From assembly GCA_007922305.1 (NCBI GenBank), contig ML677335.1:15775766-15839765 (forward strand): DNA of 64,000 bases. Reading direction: 5' to 3'. Position 1 is the first letter of the stretch; every line of letters starts with the position of its first letter. Under the pieces are notes generated by a model. It searched no databases. It saw only the letters and a program-made list of their open reading frames with translations, and had not been told where the DNA came from. Shown here piece by piece: positions 42,938 to 54,809 of this stretch. This DNA is from Dermatemys mawii. Its lineage: Eukaryota; Chordata; Testudines; Dermatemydidae. The translations under genes were made by a program, and so were the position numbers.

Positions 42938-44399
42938 AAGGGGGAGGGCGGATGGGGGAAGCACAACACAGGAGATGGGAGAAGAGGTTTCTGAAATATC
43001 CTTGGTCAAGAAAGCTAGATTGCTTCTATGAGGGACAGAAGGTGGCACCATCTCGTTCAAAAGGCCTTAGCTAAAGCATTAATAACACAGTCCAGCAGAA
43101 AGGACAGTGGTAAGGGCCCATCTGACCACAGTACTAGACATGGTTGAAAAAGAAAGGGAGCATCAGAACTGCTTGCATATCTTTATATTTAGGGTCCTGA
43201 TAGAAGTCATACACCAGCTTCATTGACAGTTCAGACCTGAGAAGAGTTGAGGCCTGAAGAGGGTGTATAGTTTGGGTATTTCCTGATTCATTTTCGTGTA
43301 CTCAAACAAAAAGCAATAATCAGTTGAACAAAGCTAATTAAGAAGTGCAGCAAACCAAAAATTAGACCTTTCATCCCAAATTTTCTGGATAATTCAATTG
43401 CTGCCACTCCCTATCACACGAAACAAGCCTACTAAATCATGCAGAGAAATGTAAGGAAGAAGATTCTTCAAAAAGATTTTTCACGGACAGCAGCAATGGC
43501 TGACGGTTATCAGACTCCTAATCTTGTGGAAACAAGCACAATTCTAAGAATAGTTGCCAGCAGGAAAATTTAATTATACAAAGTCAGTGGGATGCCACAA
43601 AGCATTAATAGAGAGAGATTCAAAATGGAGACCAGACTAGTTTCCAAACTAAGATACTCTATTGTAGTTGGAGCAGATTTCAGCCATGAGAAAAGTTTTA
43701 ACACAGTAGTTTACTGTACAAGAACCTTCCTATGGAAGAAGATTCCTGCATGAAAACCTTCTTCTAGAAAAAGATATTTTATCATGAGATCCATGCAATT
43801 GTATTGAGCGTGCATGAAACCCACTAGTTTATAACATTCTAGAAAATGTGGAGATTGGTGACTATTTTCTCCATTTACACTATGAACTACAATTGTCAAA
43901 GATTCCCAATATTCTTAAATCTGTACCTAATATGTGATCTTTCACAAATTCACAGCTGTGCATTGAGAACATTTCTATTAATATTAAATGAAATGTGCTG
44001 TTATAAAAAGCTAGGTACATTTATGTCTTCTTTTTTATTTTGACAAAGAGGAAAAAAGTTACTGCGAATGGTAAACGTTTGAATAAATGTCAACGAAAAT
44101 TTCAGATCCAAAATTGTACAGAACTGTTTGATTTTTAGTGTGAATAGCTGTTAGTTCTAGCAACAAGTTAATATCTAAGTTCTGGAACTCATTCACCAGG
44201 ACACTTCTAGGGCTGATGCTCCTGAGCCTAAGCAACTAAACTGCAAGTAAATGTATTGCAAGCTTTAGGTCTGAACTGCAGGGTTTGATCAGAATTACAT
44301 AGGTCCAGGTGGAATCAACAGCTTATATCCAACAACAGTAACAGCTTAAAAGTTTGCTTGAAAAATCCTTTATTATTCAAAACACCAACTGATACTTGG

Positions 44400-44990
44400 C
44401 AGGACAGTAATAGTTACTTACCCAATAGTACATCTTCAAAATGGGTAGTCCATATTGATTTCACTGTTGGCGCAAACATACACAACATCAGATTCTTTTG
44501 AAAAGCTGTGTCCACTTGGGCCACAATTGCACCTTGCTCACCCTCTTGCTTCAGTTAGCAGGGGAGGGGGGGATAAAAAGAACAGGGTAGCTACCACCTA
44601 AGCTCAATTTCTTCATTCAGTACGAGGACTCCTATCAGCGGGGCCGGAGGGAGGGACATAAAATCTGTGTGGACAGCATCTTTAAGAACTATAGTTACTT
44701 ACCATACAGTAAGTTGTTTGTTCTTCAAGTGACCATCCACACAGCTTCCACTCTTGGTGATTAGCAAGCAGTCTTCCTAATCCCAGGAGGAAGGGGAACT
44801 GAGTCCTACTTGAAGAATGATTGCAGAATGGCCCTATGGATGTTTGTGTAGGATCTAGAAGTCTGCACCACAGAAGGGGTGGGGGGAAGGAATGAAAAAA
44901 TATGGACTAATATAGCAACACCAGAGGGAAGTGCTGATCCTGCACACAAGGCGGCCCACTGAAGCCAAATGAGCCATTGTGAAATAAAGA
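44400..44990. mobile_element. DIRS-like terminal fold-back module
   Basis: AATAGTTACTTACCCAATAG with CATCTTCAAAATGGGTAGTC at the left; AACTATAGTTACTTACC with TTCTTCAAGTGACCATCC near 44690-44745; and an inverted copy, TGTGTGGACAGCATCTTTAA, between them. Same plan as 14.8 kb in another subfamily. Confidence 0.5.
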
Positions 44991-45084
44991 ACAAAAAACC
45001 TCAGTGATTGACACTCCCTCCACCTTTGCTCCAAAGAGGAAACAGGCATGAACATTTGTTCAAACATCAGTTTGAACTCTAGGG

Positions 45085-46075
45085 CAGGGGTTTTCAACCT
45101 CTCTCTCTCGCTCTCTGAGGCCTACCTCAACATGCTATAAAGACTCCAGGGCCCAGTAAGGGGGAGAGAGGGAGAACGACTGGGGGCTCCAGGGCGGCGG
45201 TGGGCCTTTGGTCACAAGCATACTTTGACTACTATTTTGGAGGGGCACAGACTGGCAGGGCTTGGGCCACCTCCACATGGAAAGGTCCAGGAAGGCAGTA
45301 CCACCTCGAACCCCTGACTCGCCTCAGCAGACCATCCAGCCTGTCTGGGTTGTTCTGGGTGGGGGGGTGGTAGTAACTCAGGGTGGAGGGAGATGGTGCA
45401 TGGGGTTGTATGAGGGCAGGGAAGCTCAGGGTGGTGGTAGGGAGTCACTAGGGGCTGTATGCAGGTGGGAGTAGCTCAGGGTGTAGGGTGGGGAGTAGCT
45501 AGGGGCTGTGCATAGGCAGGGAGGTAGCTAGGGGTTGGGTGCAGGGAGGGGGGCAGCTCAGGGTGCAAGCAGGAGGGGTAGCTAGGGGCTGGGTATGGGG
45601 TAGCTCAGGATGCAGGGAGGGAGTAGTTAGGGACTGGGTGCCAGAAGGGCTCGCCTGTGACAACTGCTCTGCAAGGGCTCCGCCGGCCACAAAACTGGGT
45701 TCCCCTGCCTAGGTGGCTCTTACTAGCTGCTTGTACTGAGGAGTAACCACAACCCCAAGCATCAGCAGCAGGAAATAGAACACCATGGCACCAGCTGGAA
45801 CAGCAGCTACCAAACTCCGGCTTCCCGCCTCTGAACTGACCAAGCAGTAGGGAGACTAGGGGGCAGGGAGAGGAGGAAGTGGGGGCGTGTGGAGCAGCCC
45901 TTGGGACTGCTCTGCCACTGCAGAAATGGGGAGCAACCAGCACTCAGGGCTTCAGCCTCACAGCAAAGGGGCACCGAGGCTCAGGTTCTGGGTTCCAGCT
46001 GCAGAGTCCCGCAGTCCCCTTGAAAGATTTGAGACCCCCCGGGGAGGGATACGAACGCCCAGTTGAGAACCGCTG
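45085..46075. mobile_element. hAT DNA transposon (non-autonomous) with 8-bp target duplication
   Basis: Ends CAGGGGTTTTCAACCT and AGTTGAGAACCGCTG are inverted copies; the flanks are exactly CTCTAGGG on both sides (45077-45084 and 46076-46083), the 8-bp duplication of hAT. The inside is GC-rich with a degenerate G-rich tandem array at 45350-45640; no transposase. Confidence 0.9.
45350..45640 (+). repeat. G-rich degenerate minisatellite inside the hAT
   Basis: Repeating words AGCTCAGGGTG, AGTAGCTAGGGGCTG and GCAGGGAGG at intervals of about 40-60 bp. Dense G runs make G-quadruplexes possible. Confidence 0.7.
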
Positions 46076-47440
46076 CTCTAGGGGAAGGGAACACAAATGT
46101 CTGACCAAAAGCAACTGTATAACTATACTACCAGCAATTTGGAGAAGTCAATATTTCTAACCATAAGAGAATCCTAAGCTGCTTAGCATATAAAGCTTGT
46201 ACATTACAGCAGCTTCTATTACTGTCTTAGGTTTAAAAAGATAACACATTTGTGATAGCAGGTTTATGGACTTTAACTGTGTAAAGAACTCTTTTGTTAA
46301 TAAATCTTTAGTTTATTACAGGCTTGACTACCAGCATTGTCTTTGGAGAGAGATCTAATGTACAGTTGATCTGGAGTAAGTGACTGGTCCTTTAGGGCTG
46401 GGAGTAACCTGAATATTGTGATTTTTGGTGTAAGGGACCAACACAAAAGGGCAAGCCCGTCTGCATGGCAAGACTATCCACTGTGGTCTCCAGTAACTCC
46501 ATGTTGAGGCTCTTATAGGTAGAGGAATTTACATTTGATACTTGGTCGGTGTAATCTAATTATAGAACACACAATCAGTTTGGGGTTTGTGCCCTGCTCC
46601 TTAACAGTCTCCGCCAAGGCTGGCATTCACAGTTGAGAGCCAGTCTAGATACCTTGATATCGTAGTCACTTAAAACATCACTAAGAGGAAAAAACTCAGC
46701 CACCCCAGTCATCTACTGGCTGCATTCTGCACTATACCTGTCATTGACTCTCTGACTTAGGATGAAAAAGACTTGAGTTCTAAGGAAACGAGTGTCATAG
46801 CACAAATTGATAGAACTGCAAACTGAGGGCTCTTAACAAAAGACAGATTTTTTTCCTCCTGCTGTATATTATAGTCTTCATGAAAAGGCACTTCACTGGA
46901 GCTCAGTTTCTGTTCCTATCACCACATATTTCTTGTGCAACCAGCACATGCAATTTAATTTCTCCTTGCTTTCTGTTCCTCATTTAATTCCCTCCTACAA
47001 AGTAATATTTCAAAGGACAAGTTTATTAATGTTTGAGGTGTTTAGATATAAAAACAGTTATTTGTGCCTTAGGAAAGCTTACAAAATATGTACAGTTTCT
47101 TTCCTCCAAGTGCAGACTGGGTTAACAGCAGCTACATGAAGAACTGCAGCAAAGCTAATGCACCAGAAATTTTAAATGCAGCACAGTAGCCTGTCTAGTG
47201 GACAGCAAATTTCCCTTGATCAGATGTTAGTGGTCATGGGGGGGCTGGACAATAGGCTTTAACGTTAACTTTTAATCATTAACATTCGTGCAAACCTTTG
47301 AATAGGTAAAGTACTATTACAAGTGATAGAATTTTTATTAGATACTTGATCAACTAATATCAGAGGGGTAGCCGTGTTAGTCTGAATCTGCAAAAGTGAC
47401 AGAGTCTTGTAGCACCTTATAGACTAACAGATCTTAGGGA

Positions 47441-47476
47441 CCATAAGCTTTCTTGGGCTAAGACCCACTTCATCAG
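47441..47476 (-). ncRNA. Hammerhead-ribozyme-like motif, copy C (PLE tail)
   Basis: On the minus strand an intact CTGATGA, extra A, stem II GTGGG-TCTTAG-CCCAA and an intact GAAA. The core-closing pair of stem II is mismatched (G against A) and the mini-stem GC-TTAT-GG is half broken. Confidence 0.5.
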
Positions 47477-47637
47477 ATGAATGTTATGGAAATGTCCTTA
47501 GGCACGTATAAATATGCAGGCAAGAAAGCAAGGTAAATTCAATCAGGGAGGGTGAGACATACTTCCAGCAGCTGATCTGTAGGTGTGAACACCCAGAGAG
47601 GAGAAACTGCTTTTGCAATGGGCCAGCCATTCACAGT

Positions 47638-48171
47638 CTATGTTAAGTACAGACCTGATGGTGTCGAATTTGCAGATGAACTGGAGCTCAGCAGTTTCTC
47701 TTTGAAGTTTGGTCTTGAAGTTTTTTGCTGCAGTATGGCTGTCCTTAGGTCTGCTATTGTATGTCCAGGGAGGTTGAAGTGTTCTCCTACAGGCTTTTGT
47801 ATGTTGCCATTCCTAATATCTGACTTGTGTCCATTTATCCTTTTACGTAGGGATTGTCCAGTTGGCCGATGTACACAGCAGAGGGGCATTGCTGGAACAT
47901 GACATATTATATTGGTAGATGTGCAAGTGAATGAACCAGTGATAGTGTGGCTGATCTGGTTAGGTTCTCTGATGGTGTCGCTGGTGTAGATATGTGGGCA
48001 TAGTTGGCATCGAGCTTTGTTGCATGGATTGGTTCCTGAGTTAGAGGAGTTATGGTGCAGTGTATGGTTGCTGGTGAGAATCTGCTTCAGGTTGTCTGTG
48101 GGCGGGGACTGGCCTGCCTCCCAAGGTCTGTGAAAGTGAGGGATCGTTGTCCAGGATGGGTTGTAGATCAC
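47638..48171 (-). pseudogene. PLE linker and GIY-YIG endonuclease frame
   Basis: A 177-codon open frame, the best preserved PLE coding piece in the window. The zinc-binding-like CNKARCQLC and the helical RINGHKSDI block are kept, but the YIGQTG signature reads CVHRPTGQ, so the catalytic tyrosine/glycine are lost. It cannot work alone: the RT is missing. Confidence 0.85.
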
Positions 48172-48599
48172 TGATGATCTCTCTCGGTCCTCGCCAGTCC
48201 TCGCCTCATTAAAAAAACCCTCACTTGTTATAGAAATTGAAACAGGCTACCGTTCGGTACAAATGCCTGCTCAATAGAGAACACTGCCAACTCCTCTTGC
48301 TGCATGGAAGTTCCTGGTGAAAGCCAGTCTCTAGAAGCCAGAACCCTAGAAAGTTTGATGCTGGCAGTAAGAAAACACTTTAAAAAATGGAAGGGCAGTT
48401 TAGTGAAGTTTGAGGGAAAAGACCTCTCCAGGCCACTGGAAACATGGAACCATTGTCAAAATACCCCACAAGGGTGATTTTACTAAAAACTAGAAAGGAG
48501 TTGCACTACTGTTCTGCTAGGGAAAAGCCTTCTGATGTGTAATGCTAAACGAGATGAAAGGAGCAGAGGAGTCAAAGCTTAGAGAAGAACAGACTGGAT

Positions 48600-49720
48600 T
48601 CAGACACAAGAGATTGTGTAGATCAGATATTCACACTAAGGACCATTATAAAAGAATGTATAGAAAAGCAACTTTTCTTCATTATCATTTTCATTAATTT
48701 TCAAAAGGTATTTTGACAACCTACTATGACACAGTATTGAGGAATGTTCTTCAGCCCTAAAGTTGTCAGCATCATCAAGGCCATGTACAGAGATGTCAGA
48801 TGCTTTGTAGAAGTCAACCATCAGACAACATAATGGTTCAATGCGGACACTAGCATGAAACCAGGGTGCATTTTATCTCCACTGTTTGACATTGGCACAG
48901 ACTACATAATGAAGTGCATTAACTACACAAATACTGGTATAGGATAGACAGATGCAAAATGCCTATCAGACTTAGACTCTGCATATGATATTGTGCTATA
49001 TAACGATACCCTCAGAAATTTACAAAGAGAACCTGGCCAAAAAAGCACATGCCAGGCAGGGCTCAAAATTAGTTATGCTAAAACATACATCCTTGAAACT
49101 CACACACCAACCAGTAACATCACATTAAAAGGCGAAAATCAAGAAATTAGAGTTGTTAACCTACCTGGGCAGCACCATACTGGCCAACTGACGACAAGAA
49201 GGCAGTGACATCAAGAAAGGGAAAGGTATCTAGAATATTAACTAAACAGAATATGGAAACCAAAGATGTATGGCACCAGAATAAAAGTGAAAATTTTCAG
49301 TTCAAATGTAATTTCAGTTTTACCATATGGCTGCAAGAGCTGGAGATCTACCAAATCATTAGGAAAAAAGGAACTCTTAGAAAATAAGCGCCTATGAAAG
49401 ATTCTGGGCATTGGTTGGAAAAACTTCATTACCAAAGAAGAGATTCAAGAAAAATCACTAACCAGCCTCTTGTTTCCATCAGAATCTGAAGGAAGCACTG
49501 GACTTATTTACGGCATATGCTCCAGATGCCAATACAAAGACTCCCATATGGAGCTATCAAGTAAACACCAACTGGTGTCAGGAAATGAAGGTACTCAAAA
49601 GAAGCCTTAAGAATCACCTTTGGCAGCAAGGGCAGAACAGTCAGCCAGTCTCAACACCATAGAGCAGATGGAAACTGCAGAGGAATGAAATATGTGTTTC
49701 CATCCTGTGCGCCAACAGTG
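48600..49720 (+). mobile_element. RTE-like LINE, 3' half of reverse transcriptase
   Basis: Frames read VVSIIKAMYRDVRCFVEVNH, KPGCILSPLFDIGTDYIMK (RT motif B region), YDIVLYNDTLRNLQRE (position of the F/YADD box, changed to AYDI), GLKISYAKTYILET, then NKRLWKILGIGWKNFITNEE. Many stops and a ruined catalytic box mean a dead copy. Clade assignment is by general resemblance. Confidence 0.7.
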
Positions 49721-50899
49721 GCAAGGGATGGATGTAAGAATTTTTACTAATATTTAGGGGTGGAACAAAGGGCAATTATCTTCATGGAGATTGTCAGAAT
49801 TCTGACAAGCCCATAATAAGAGAGGGGTGAAAACTCCAAATTATTTCATCTCCAAAAATTCCACATCAACTCAAGTGTCTACCTAAATAAAAGTGAAATA
49901 TGATAAAATATAAATAGACAGGTGAACACCAGCTGACTGAGTCTGAACAAGATGCCATTTCCCCTTTTATTCCACAAGACAGAAGTTCACCTGACCCAGT
50001 GTTGCTGGCCCATTCATAGTTAGCAACAGAAAGATGGGAGAATAGTTGTAACAAAGCCTCTGAAGTGATAGGGACTCTGTCAAAATTCCATTCCCCTTCC
50101 TCCCCTCCATGATCCATGAATAAGGAGAGGCAGATTTAATATCACAGTTTAAGAGAAATTTCACAAAACAAACGTTTTGTGTTCAGTGGTGCCAGACAAT
50201 TTAGAGAACCTATAAAATGTCCGCAAGTTCGTGGAAGACAGTTTCATAACTGTGTAAGATCTCATCAGAATTTAAAGATTATTAATTCAATATTAAAATC
50301 CAAACTTAGGTCCATAATATTGAAAACTGACAGTCATTATGCCACGAAAACAGCTGTCTAATTCACCAATTTCCACTGAAAGCAATGACATGCATCTTGT
50401 TGCCAAAAACTCTGTTCTAGCTTGAATCCAAGAGAAGTGGGGGTGGGGGGAAGCCGCTTACCGGCAACCTCCTCTGTTTGTCTTTCCCCAAGCACCAGAT
50501 ACCGTGACTGGCTGCCTTCCTCCTGGCCGCATGCCTTGAAAGATTCTGGGGTCTCTCTCCCGCCTCAGCACCATCGCCCACAAAAACTACGACACTTATC
50601 CACTGCACTCAACCCCCCCTCAACGCCATCCTGAAGTGCATCACTCAGTGCACAGAACTCCAGACAGGATTCCATGGTGTGAAAGCAGGACATACTCGAG
50701 TCTGAGGGAAGTGGTTCCCACCTCACCCCCGTGCCCTTTTTGGATTTGTGTGTTACTGGTTTTTTTGTGTTTGTTTTCCAATAATTGAATTTTCTTTTCA
50801 ACAAATGGAGTTTTTTTACTTTGAAAACATACTTTATTAGTGCATAAAGCAAAAGATACCTTAGCCCAGGAAAGCAACAAGCACTGCAAGTCAGTGTAC

Positions 50900-52505
50900 C
50901 AAACAACTCCCGTGCAGAGCACCAGACATTACTGGTGGCTTTCAGCCTCAAATTGCTCCCTCACGGCATCCCTAATCCTTGCAGCCCCACACTGGGCCCC
51001 TCTCTGTGGCTGTGCAAATTCAGCCTCCAGGTGTTGAACCTCCAAGGTCCATGCCTGAGTCAAGCTTTCACCTTTCCCTTCACAAGTATTATGTAGGGTA
51101 CAGCATGCGGATAACACCACGGGATGCAGTCTTCGGCCAAGTCCAGCTTCCCATACAGAGAGCACCAGCGGCCCTTCAAATGGCCAAAAGCACACTCCAC
51201 AGTCACTCAGCACTGGCTCAGCCTGTAGTTGAACTGTTCCTGGCTTCTCTCCAGGCTCCCTGAGTAGGGTTTCATTAGCCACTGCATTAAAGGGTAAATG
51301 GGGTCTCCAAGGATCAAAATGGCAGTTCGAATCCCCCTATGGTGATCCTTTGGCCTGCGAAAAAAGTCCCAGATCGCAGTTTCTTGAACAGGCCAGTGCT
51401 CTGAAAGATGCGTGCGTCACGCACCCTTCCAGGCCAGCCTGTGTTAATGTCAATGAAATGCCCATGATGATCCACAAGCACCTGGAGAACCATGGAGAAA
51501 TACCCTTTTCGGTAAACATACTTGGAGGCTAGGTGGTCTGGTGCCAGAATAGGAACATGCTTCCCATCTATCACCCCTCCACAGTTAGGGAAACCCATTT
51601 GTGCAAAGCCAGCCACAATGTCATGCATGTTACCCAGAGTAACGGTTCCTCCGAGCAGAACGTGATTAACGGCCCTGCAAACTTGCATCAACACGATTCC
51701 AACGGTCAACTTTCCCACTCAAACTCGTTAGCGACCGATCAGTAGCTGTCTGGAGTTGCCAGCTTCCAGATTGCAATAGTCACATGCTTCTCCACAGGCA
51801 GGGCAGCTCTCAATCTCGTGTCCTCGCGCCACAGAGCAGAGGTGAATTCAGCGCACAGTACCATGAAGGTGGCTTTTCTCATCCAAAAGTTCTGCATCCA
51901 CTGCTCGTCATCCCAGACTTCATGACAATGTGATTCCACCACTCAGTGTTTGTTTCCCGAGCCCAAAAGTGGCATTCCACGGTGGAGACCATGTCTGTGA
52001 ATGAGACAAGGAATTTCGTGTGGTATGCATTACATGACTCAATATCATCAGAGTCGTCCTCAGTTTGGATCTTAAGGAACAACTCGACTGCCAAACGAGA
52101 CGTGCTAGCAAGACTTGGCAGCATGCTCCTCAGCAGTTTGGGTTCCATTCCCGCAGACCGAAAGGAAAGATGGAGCGCGCTGCATAGAAACTGTTGAAAG
52201 ATGAGCAAGAAATGTCAATGGAAACACAGGGATTGCTGGGATGCAAAGCGATGCATCACAGGGCGTCGGGACAGGATCCAGCATGCCCCATACCCCATGC
52301 CCCCATCCCACAAGCCACAGCACCAGAATGGGAAGAGGTGCTCTGTGGGATTGCTGTCCGTAATTCATCACTCCCAATGCCGCTTCCCGTGACACGAAGG
52401 TGGTCATGCCAGTGCACTTGCAGCTGTCAGTCTGGACAGACTAGCGCTCTCCCTGGTACGCCCTCCGAAGGCTGGTTTAACCCAAAGCACTCTACAAGTG
52501 TAGCC
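50900..52505 (-). mobile_element. PIF/Harbinger element, one end visible
   Basis: At the high end GGGCTTGGCTACACTTGTAG (reverse of 52482-52501) looks like a Harbinger terminal repeat. I find no inverted partner at the low end, so that end is lost or degraded; the low limit is that of the transposase. Confidence 0.55.
50929..52160 (-). pseudogene. PIF/Harbinger transposase, frameshifted
   Basis: DDE transposase of the PIF/Harbinger superfamily (DDE_Tnp_4 type, as in HARBI1). Reading down from 52160: DDSDDIES, STVECHFWARETNTEWW; next frame WDDEQWMQNFWMRKATFMVL and LPVEKHVTIAIWKLATPDSY; next frame GFPNCGGVIDGKHVPILAP, YRKGYFSMVLQVLVDHHGHF and WPGRVRDARIF; then VTVECAFGHLKGRW and SACCTLHNTCEGKG. 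The three catalytic positions (D in VIDGKH, D in LVDHHG, E in VECAFG) are all kept, although at least three frameshifts split the gene. It lies in TBC1D12 intron 1 in sense. Confidence 0.9.
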
Positions 52506-53024
52506 AAGCCCTCAGTGTATCAGTGCAGAGTTATGGGTGGTAATGATATAAATAGCACCATGCAAAACAAAGAAGGCCTACATTTTAACTTAAGTGGTCT
52601 TCAAAGGGCACATCAACTAGACTTTCAAAGATACTGCTGATTGAAAACTTTTCCAGTTTACCGTAAAAAGTAATTGCTATATAATGTACAGATATACAGT
52701 CTCATATTACAGAATATTTACTATATAACCAAAAGCAATGCTAACCAAGCAAATTAAGCCAGTTAGAATGATGACACTGGGCTGTTTCAAAGATTTATAT
52801 AAAAGTTTCAATTAGCTTATCCACACTTGGGATTGAAGACAACATTATAGCATTTCAAAATACTTAAACTGGAATGGGGGGAAAAAAGAAAAAACCATGA
52901 TGGGCTTGGTCAACATTAACTGATAGCAATCAATTAAATCTAGTTTCAAGAATGAATATGACAACAAAATGGGACAAAAGCCTGATGCATAAAGAAAAGG
53001 ACTCTCCTCTCTAGATCTGAAGAA

Positions 53025-53400
53025 CTTACAGTTGAACTGCCTTCCACAGCCATGGGAAGTAGAGAGTGTGAGGAGCGCAGCAGTACCACAGGTTTTATGC
53101 AAAGCTGCCTTGCACCCCCAGCCTCGCTCCCAGGCCTCCATCCCTTGGATCCCACGCCCATCCACCCCTAACCCCATCTATGCTTCCAGGCCTCCATTCT
53201 TGGACCTCTGCTCCGGGCCACGCATGTGGGGTCCTGGCTGCTGGCCCCTGACCAGGACTCTGCTCCTGGCCCCACAACTGCCCCCAGCTGTGGCCACAAC
53301 CTCGGCCCCTTTACCCCTCCGGGTCCTCCTCTTCTGGAGACACAACACTGCTCCCAGCCACAGCTCGGGGGAGGATGGTAAGGGGGCTGATTCCAAGCCC
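53025..53400. other. GC-rich stretch of unknown origin
   Basis: Pyrimidine-rich, simple composition (CCAGGCCTCCATCCCTTGGA and similar). Open frames exist on both strands but look like composition effects. Confidence 0.4.
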
Positions 53401-53414
53401 AGAAGAGACGACTG

Positions 53415-53774
53415 TACTGTTCCCTCTAATTTTTCCCATGTATGTGCAGAATTAATTTTGTTATGTGCACCAAAATGGAGGTATGGGGCACCTGTGAGCC
53501 AGAGCAGTTTGGTGTGTGGGAGGGGGCTCTGGGCTGGGGCAGAGGATTGGGGTATGGGGAGCTGAGGACTCTGGCTAGGGGGTACAGGCTCTGGGATGGG
53601 GCCAGGGATGAGGGGTTGGGATGCAGACTGCAGCGATGAGAGAGGACTCCCTCCAGCCTTTTTGGTGCAGCAGCTCTGGGGATGAGGAACAGCATCTCTG
53701 CCCTCCTCAGCCTTGAGCTCCTGCATGGCCCTTGATAGGCTGCTGCGCAGCAGCACAGCTTAGAGGGAACTTAG
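53415..53774. mobile_element. Short hAT-like element
   Basis: GTTCCCTCTAA (53419) and inverted TTAGAGGGAAC (53760) are the ends. The flanks GACGACTG and GACCACTG agree in 7 of 8 bases. The interior is G-rich; no transposase. Confidence 0.75.
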
Positions 53775-54460
53775 GACCACTGTCATCTTCAAGTCTGACC
53801 TCCTGCATAATAGGCCACAGAACTTCCCCCAAATAATCCTAAAGTATATACATCTTTTAGAAAAAGATCAAAATTTGATTTAAAAAATCCCCTCTGATGG
53901 AGAATCCACTACAACCCTTGGTAAGCTGGTCCAATGATTAACTGTCTTGGTTAAAAATGTAAACTTTATTTCTAGTCTGAATTTGTCTAGCTTCAACTTC
54001 CAAGCCATTGGATCAGATTTTTCTGCGAGACTGAAGAACCCATTGTCAAATATTTGTTCCCCATGCTGATACTTATAGATGTAATCAAGTCACTCCTTAA
54101 CCTTCTCTTCATTAAACAGATTGAGAGCCCTGAGTCTAACATTAAAAAAAACATGGCTTATAATCCTTTAATCATTCTCATGGCTTTTCTCTAAAGCAAC
54201 TCCAATTTATCAATATTCTTCCTGAACTATGAGCCAGAACTGGACACAGCATTCCAGCACCAGTGCCAAAGACAGAGTAAAATAACCTCTCAACTGCAGC
54301 TGAAGATTCCCTTATTTATACATCCAAGGATTGTATTATCCCTTTCAGCCACAGCATTGCACAGGGAGCTCATGTTCAAATGATTATACATCACTAGTCC
54401 CTAATCTTTTTCAGAGTCACTGCTTCTCAGGACAGAGTCCCACTTCCTGTAACTATGACC
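53775..54460 (-). mobile_element. CR1 LINE 3' region, long fragment
   Basis: TTCAAGTCTGACCTCCTGCA, TAGAAAAAGATCAAAATTTG, TGGAGAATCCACTACAACCC, AGTCTGAATTTGTCTAGCTT, TTCTCATGGCTTTTCTC and GAACTGGACACAGCATTCCA follow the reversed CR1 order over nearly 700 bp. Confidence 0.85.
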
Positions 54461-54809
54461 TATATTCTTCGTTCCTAGATGTGTTTCACTGAACCAGAAG
54501 ATGTTGAAAAACACTGGCTCCCAGGTCAGAGGAATCAAGCAGACGGCCAAAAGCTTGAGTACATCAAAGCTCAACTTCTACTTTTCTAGGGTCCAAAAAC
54601 CTTAAACTGAGTGAACTCTAGGTAGGCTCTTCCCCAGCCCAGGACACATTTATCTAAAATGATGCAGGTAAGGCTGTGAGAAGATGATAGAGCAAGATAC
54701 TATAAAATTGGGGTGTTGTTCCGATCAGGCCAGGGGAACAGAGAGGTTCTTCCCAAAAGAGCAGAGCAATTTCCATCTGAACACAAGAAAGGAAAGGACT
54801 GAAAGGGAC

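Larger units (their letters stand above)
47353..48180 (-). mobile_element. Penelope-like element, 3' part with GIY-YIG domain
   Basis: The tail (reverse of CAGAGGGGTAGCCGTGTTAG) is at the low end. A minus frame at 47638-48171 encodes NPSWTTIPHFHRP, LKQILTSNHTLHH, NPCNKARCQLCPHI, then [20 protein letters not shown] and HFNLPGHTIADLRTAILQ. The RT is absent, so the copy is 5' truncated. It lies in TBC1D12 intron 1 in sense. Confidence 0.85.

Noticed and set aside
45200..46000. GC-rich block as candidate TBC1D12 exon 1
   Set aside because: It lies between exact hAT target duplications and no minus frame gives the expected end before EYEARTGR.
47585..47902. 105-codon plus-strand frame
   Set aside because: Antisense shadow of the PLE GIY-YIG frame.
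52194..52640. 148-codon plus-strand frame
   Set aside because: Antisense to the terminal part of the Harbinger element; no similarity.
53032..53756. Overlapping 177- and 192-codon frames on both strands
   Set aside because: Low-complexity Pro/Ser/Ala-rich peptides in GC-rich DNA that includes a hAT element.
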